From positions 3,129,172-3,193,171 of the forward strand of contig JABAKD010000007.1 of NCBI GenBank assembly GCA_012845835.1: 64,000 bases of DNA, given 5' to 3'. Position numbers and translations under genes: made by a program. Numbering within the stretch: position 1 is the stretch's first letter; each line of letters starts with the position of its first letter. The stretch is from Undaria pinnatifida (taxonomy: Eukaryota > Sar > Phaeophyceae > Laminariales > Alariaceae). Below, in pieces: positions 1 through 64,000 of the stretch. Below the pieces are notes generated by a model that was not told the origin of the DNA, ran no database searches, and saw only the letters and a list, made by a program, of their open reading frames with translations.

Positions 1-269
1 GCTGGATGGACCACTGCCACCAATTGCACACAGGGGTGACGAGCGCCACACGCGGTGTAACATAAACCGGATAACTCGTAGGTGAAGCAAGTGTAGTAGG
101 TGGAGCATATCGATGTTAAGCCGAACGCAGGTACGCAATGAAGGCGTCCCACGCGCATTAATTTCCCTTTCGTGTCCCATTTTGTGGAAGTTTTCTCGCG
201 GCAGGAGTTGCAGGTTTTTTTGCCTACGTCTCTTGGCGGTTGTTCTCCTCAAGTGAGTTACTACAGAAC

Positions 270-610
270 GCAATTGCTAGGCTGATACCTGTACCAAGGA
301 GTGTATTTGTGTTAGGACTAGGGCATAAAAGGGTTGGTCGGGTAGCACGACTGAATTCCCCCAAAAGTCACGCCTCGGGCGAGATACGAAACTCCTTGTG
401 TTAGGAGAATAGAAAATGCTCAGAATTTGCTGCACGCCACTACCGTGGGATGACGCCTTTTGCACTTTTTGATTTCTTGTTTCCTACTTGCTGGGAAGGT
501 GTACGAGGGATCAGCACCGAGGCGGATGCTTCGCATTTCTGGTGGCAACCATGCCAACCGAGCTGACTTCTTCATGTTGCTCCCTCTGCCGTGGCATGGC
601 ACCTAGAGTG
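270..610 (-). repeat. Repeat D copy
   Basis: Shares CAAGTGAGTTACTAC, GGTCGGGTAGCACGA and the CTACCGTGGGATG end with the copies at 29130 and 48555. No coding sense. Confidence 0.55.
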
Positions 611-615
611 CGTTA

Positions 616-1474
616 CCAATATTTAGCATGTTCGGATTGTGCCCTCTCTTGATGATACCGGAGCGTTACCCTTGTCACGACAGCGTGAAAGGTGCATGCA
701 CATGATGGAAACCGTTACGTAGTGGGTACTTCTTCTGTCGTTGTGGCGTGATACTCACCTCGGAGCAGAAAGCGACCACGGTCGGTCCAAATGAAGCGCT
801 TTTCATGAGGTCCTTGAACTCCAAGTCTATTCCCTCGAACCTGAGAGTGATGAAAAATGATGGACTCGTCGGAGGGTAGGCTGGCGCAGATTTCGCACTT
901 TAGAAATGTGTACAACTTGTGTTATGGTTTAGCGTATATCCCGTCGCGACCTACCCCTGCCTTGTCTGCTCATTCAGTAACGCTAACCTAAGCCCGTGTG
1001 TATAGGTCGCCTGGTGTAAATTTCTCGGTGGCCTCTTTAATTGCGACCACGCGTACACTGTAAAATTTCGTATTGTAATTTCAATTGGTCATAGTAATAT
1101 GAAAAATGACATCTTCGATGCACCAGCTATTGACGCAGGAGAAGCAAGAGCATTGCAGGTCTACAATTCAATGAAATTACAGCTTGTCTTCGACTTTACA
1201 CACCCACCGTAGTACGTATTCAGACAGTATCCTACCGAAGAGCTATATTTCGCGTCACGAGCTATCGATGCAAACAGGGCAAGTGCGTTGGCAATTCAAC
1301 AGTACGTAACAACTGCACCGCTGACTACAGCTTCGCTAGGTAGCAACCAACACTGAATGCCATCGAGAAGTTGCAAGAAAACGTAAGGAGCTTGCGAAAA
1401 ACGGCAAAAACATCTGATTGAATGTGGGTACGGAGCCAAAGTAAACAAGTACAATTAGCACTAAAACGTTTTAC
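616..1474. other. Intron, nothing recognised
   Basis: AT-leaning sequence below the exon 27 donor. No open frame with family resemblance and no clear repeat match elsewhere in the window. Confidence 0.5.
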
Positions 1475-63504
<62,030 letters not shown>

Positions 63505-63639
63505 CTGACATCAGAAGGAGGAAGCAATTTGTCAAACATATCAAAGCCGAAAACAATATTAGTTCAAGACAAGTCATGAATATTTTCCATATCTGAGGGA
63601 GAGCGATGGAGGCAGTCTATTGGAGGGATTTCCACATAC

Positions 63640-63894
63640 GACGCGTGCTACAATAGAGGTGCACCATTTTTTTTCTGAGGTTCCTCAATTTAGGAGCTTA
63701 AGACTTCTCCCAAAGACTGATTTGGAGAAAAATAAAACTGCTACCGGATGAAAAATCTCATGGCCTAGGTACACGACGAGAATCATACAAAATAAAATGG
63801 GCTACGTCGTACTTCCGACAATTTTGGATCAAGCAGCCCCGTCATTCAGAAAAATAATCAGACCAAAAGTGCTACCTATATCGTAGCATGCGTC
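63640..63894 (+). mobile_element. Family A element, complete
   Basis: GACGCGTGCTACAATAGAGG to CCTATATCGTAGCATGCGTC, flanked by ATAC at 63636-63639 and 63895-63898, a probable target-site duplication. A further reverse copy begins at about 63902 and is cut by the window end. Confidence 0.92.
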
Positions 63895-64000
63895 ATACGG
63901 AAACGCCTGCTACGGTAGAGGTAGTTGGCGTTTTTTGGAAAAAAACGTGTTGTGAACTTCGGGACTACTCAACCCAACATCACCGGAGTTTTATTTTTTT

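Overview
The window is eukaryotic genomic DNA and almost all of it belongs to one gene. On the minus strand I can place 27 short exons (37 to about 240 bases), N- to C-terminal from base 63504 down to about 1475. Read in order they spell the tail (DHC_N1) and the first part of the linker (DHC_N2) of an axonemal dynein heavy chain. The order of motifs and most residues resemble the outer-arm beta class (DNAH9/11/17 type). About 3.7 kb of coding sequence (roughly 1,200 residues) is spread over 62 kb, so the window is about 94% intron. The start codon lies above base 64000, and the motor (AAA) domains, C-terminus and stop lie below base 1. Codon phase agrees at 25 of the 26 exon junctions; the junction between 12320 and about 4547 is unresolved.

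The introns hold three kinds of material. (1) Short terminal-inverted-repeat elements. Family A is about 255 bp with ends near GACGCGTGCTACGATAGAGGT and more than 20 copies. Family B is about 240 bp with ends near TGATTCTACGATAGCCCCCC. Family C is about 175 bp with palindromic ends around TCACTCGCGCGAGTGA. (2) Retroelement remains: an old LTR element at 6055-9675 with two 260-bp LTRs and decayed gag-protease, and several 5'-truncated LINE-like tails. (3) Decayed local copies of the dynein exons themselves, beside at least ten of the 27 exons. One exon (23818-23974) has three broken copies separated by TTAGGG-like stretches. Several splice sites adjoin simple-sequence tracts: a (CT)n of about 190 bases directly upstream of the 26417 acceptor, a GTTGGT-type array after the 17988 donor, and a C-rich tract before the 61308 acceptor.

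Organism: a flagellated eukaryote with roughly balanced GC, a repeat-rich genome and introns averaging over 2 kb. A stramenopile, perhaps a brown alga, is a guess from the gene and intron style; no marker in the window proves it. I see no rRNA, tRNA, CRISPR array, bacterial operon or second convincing protein-coding gene. The only other coding traces are transposon-derived.
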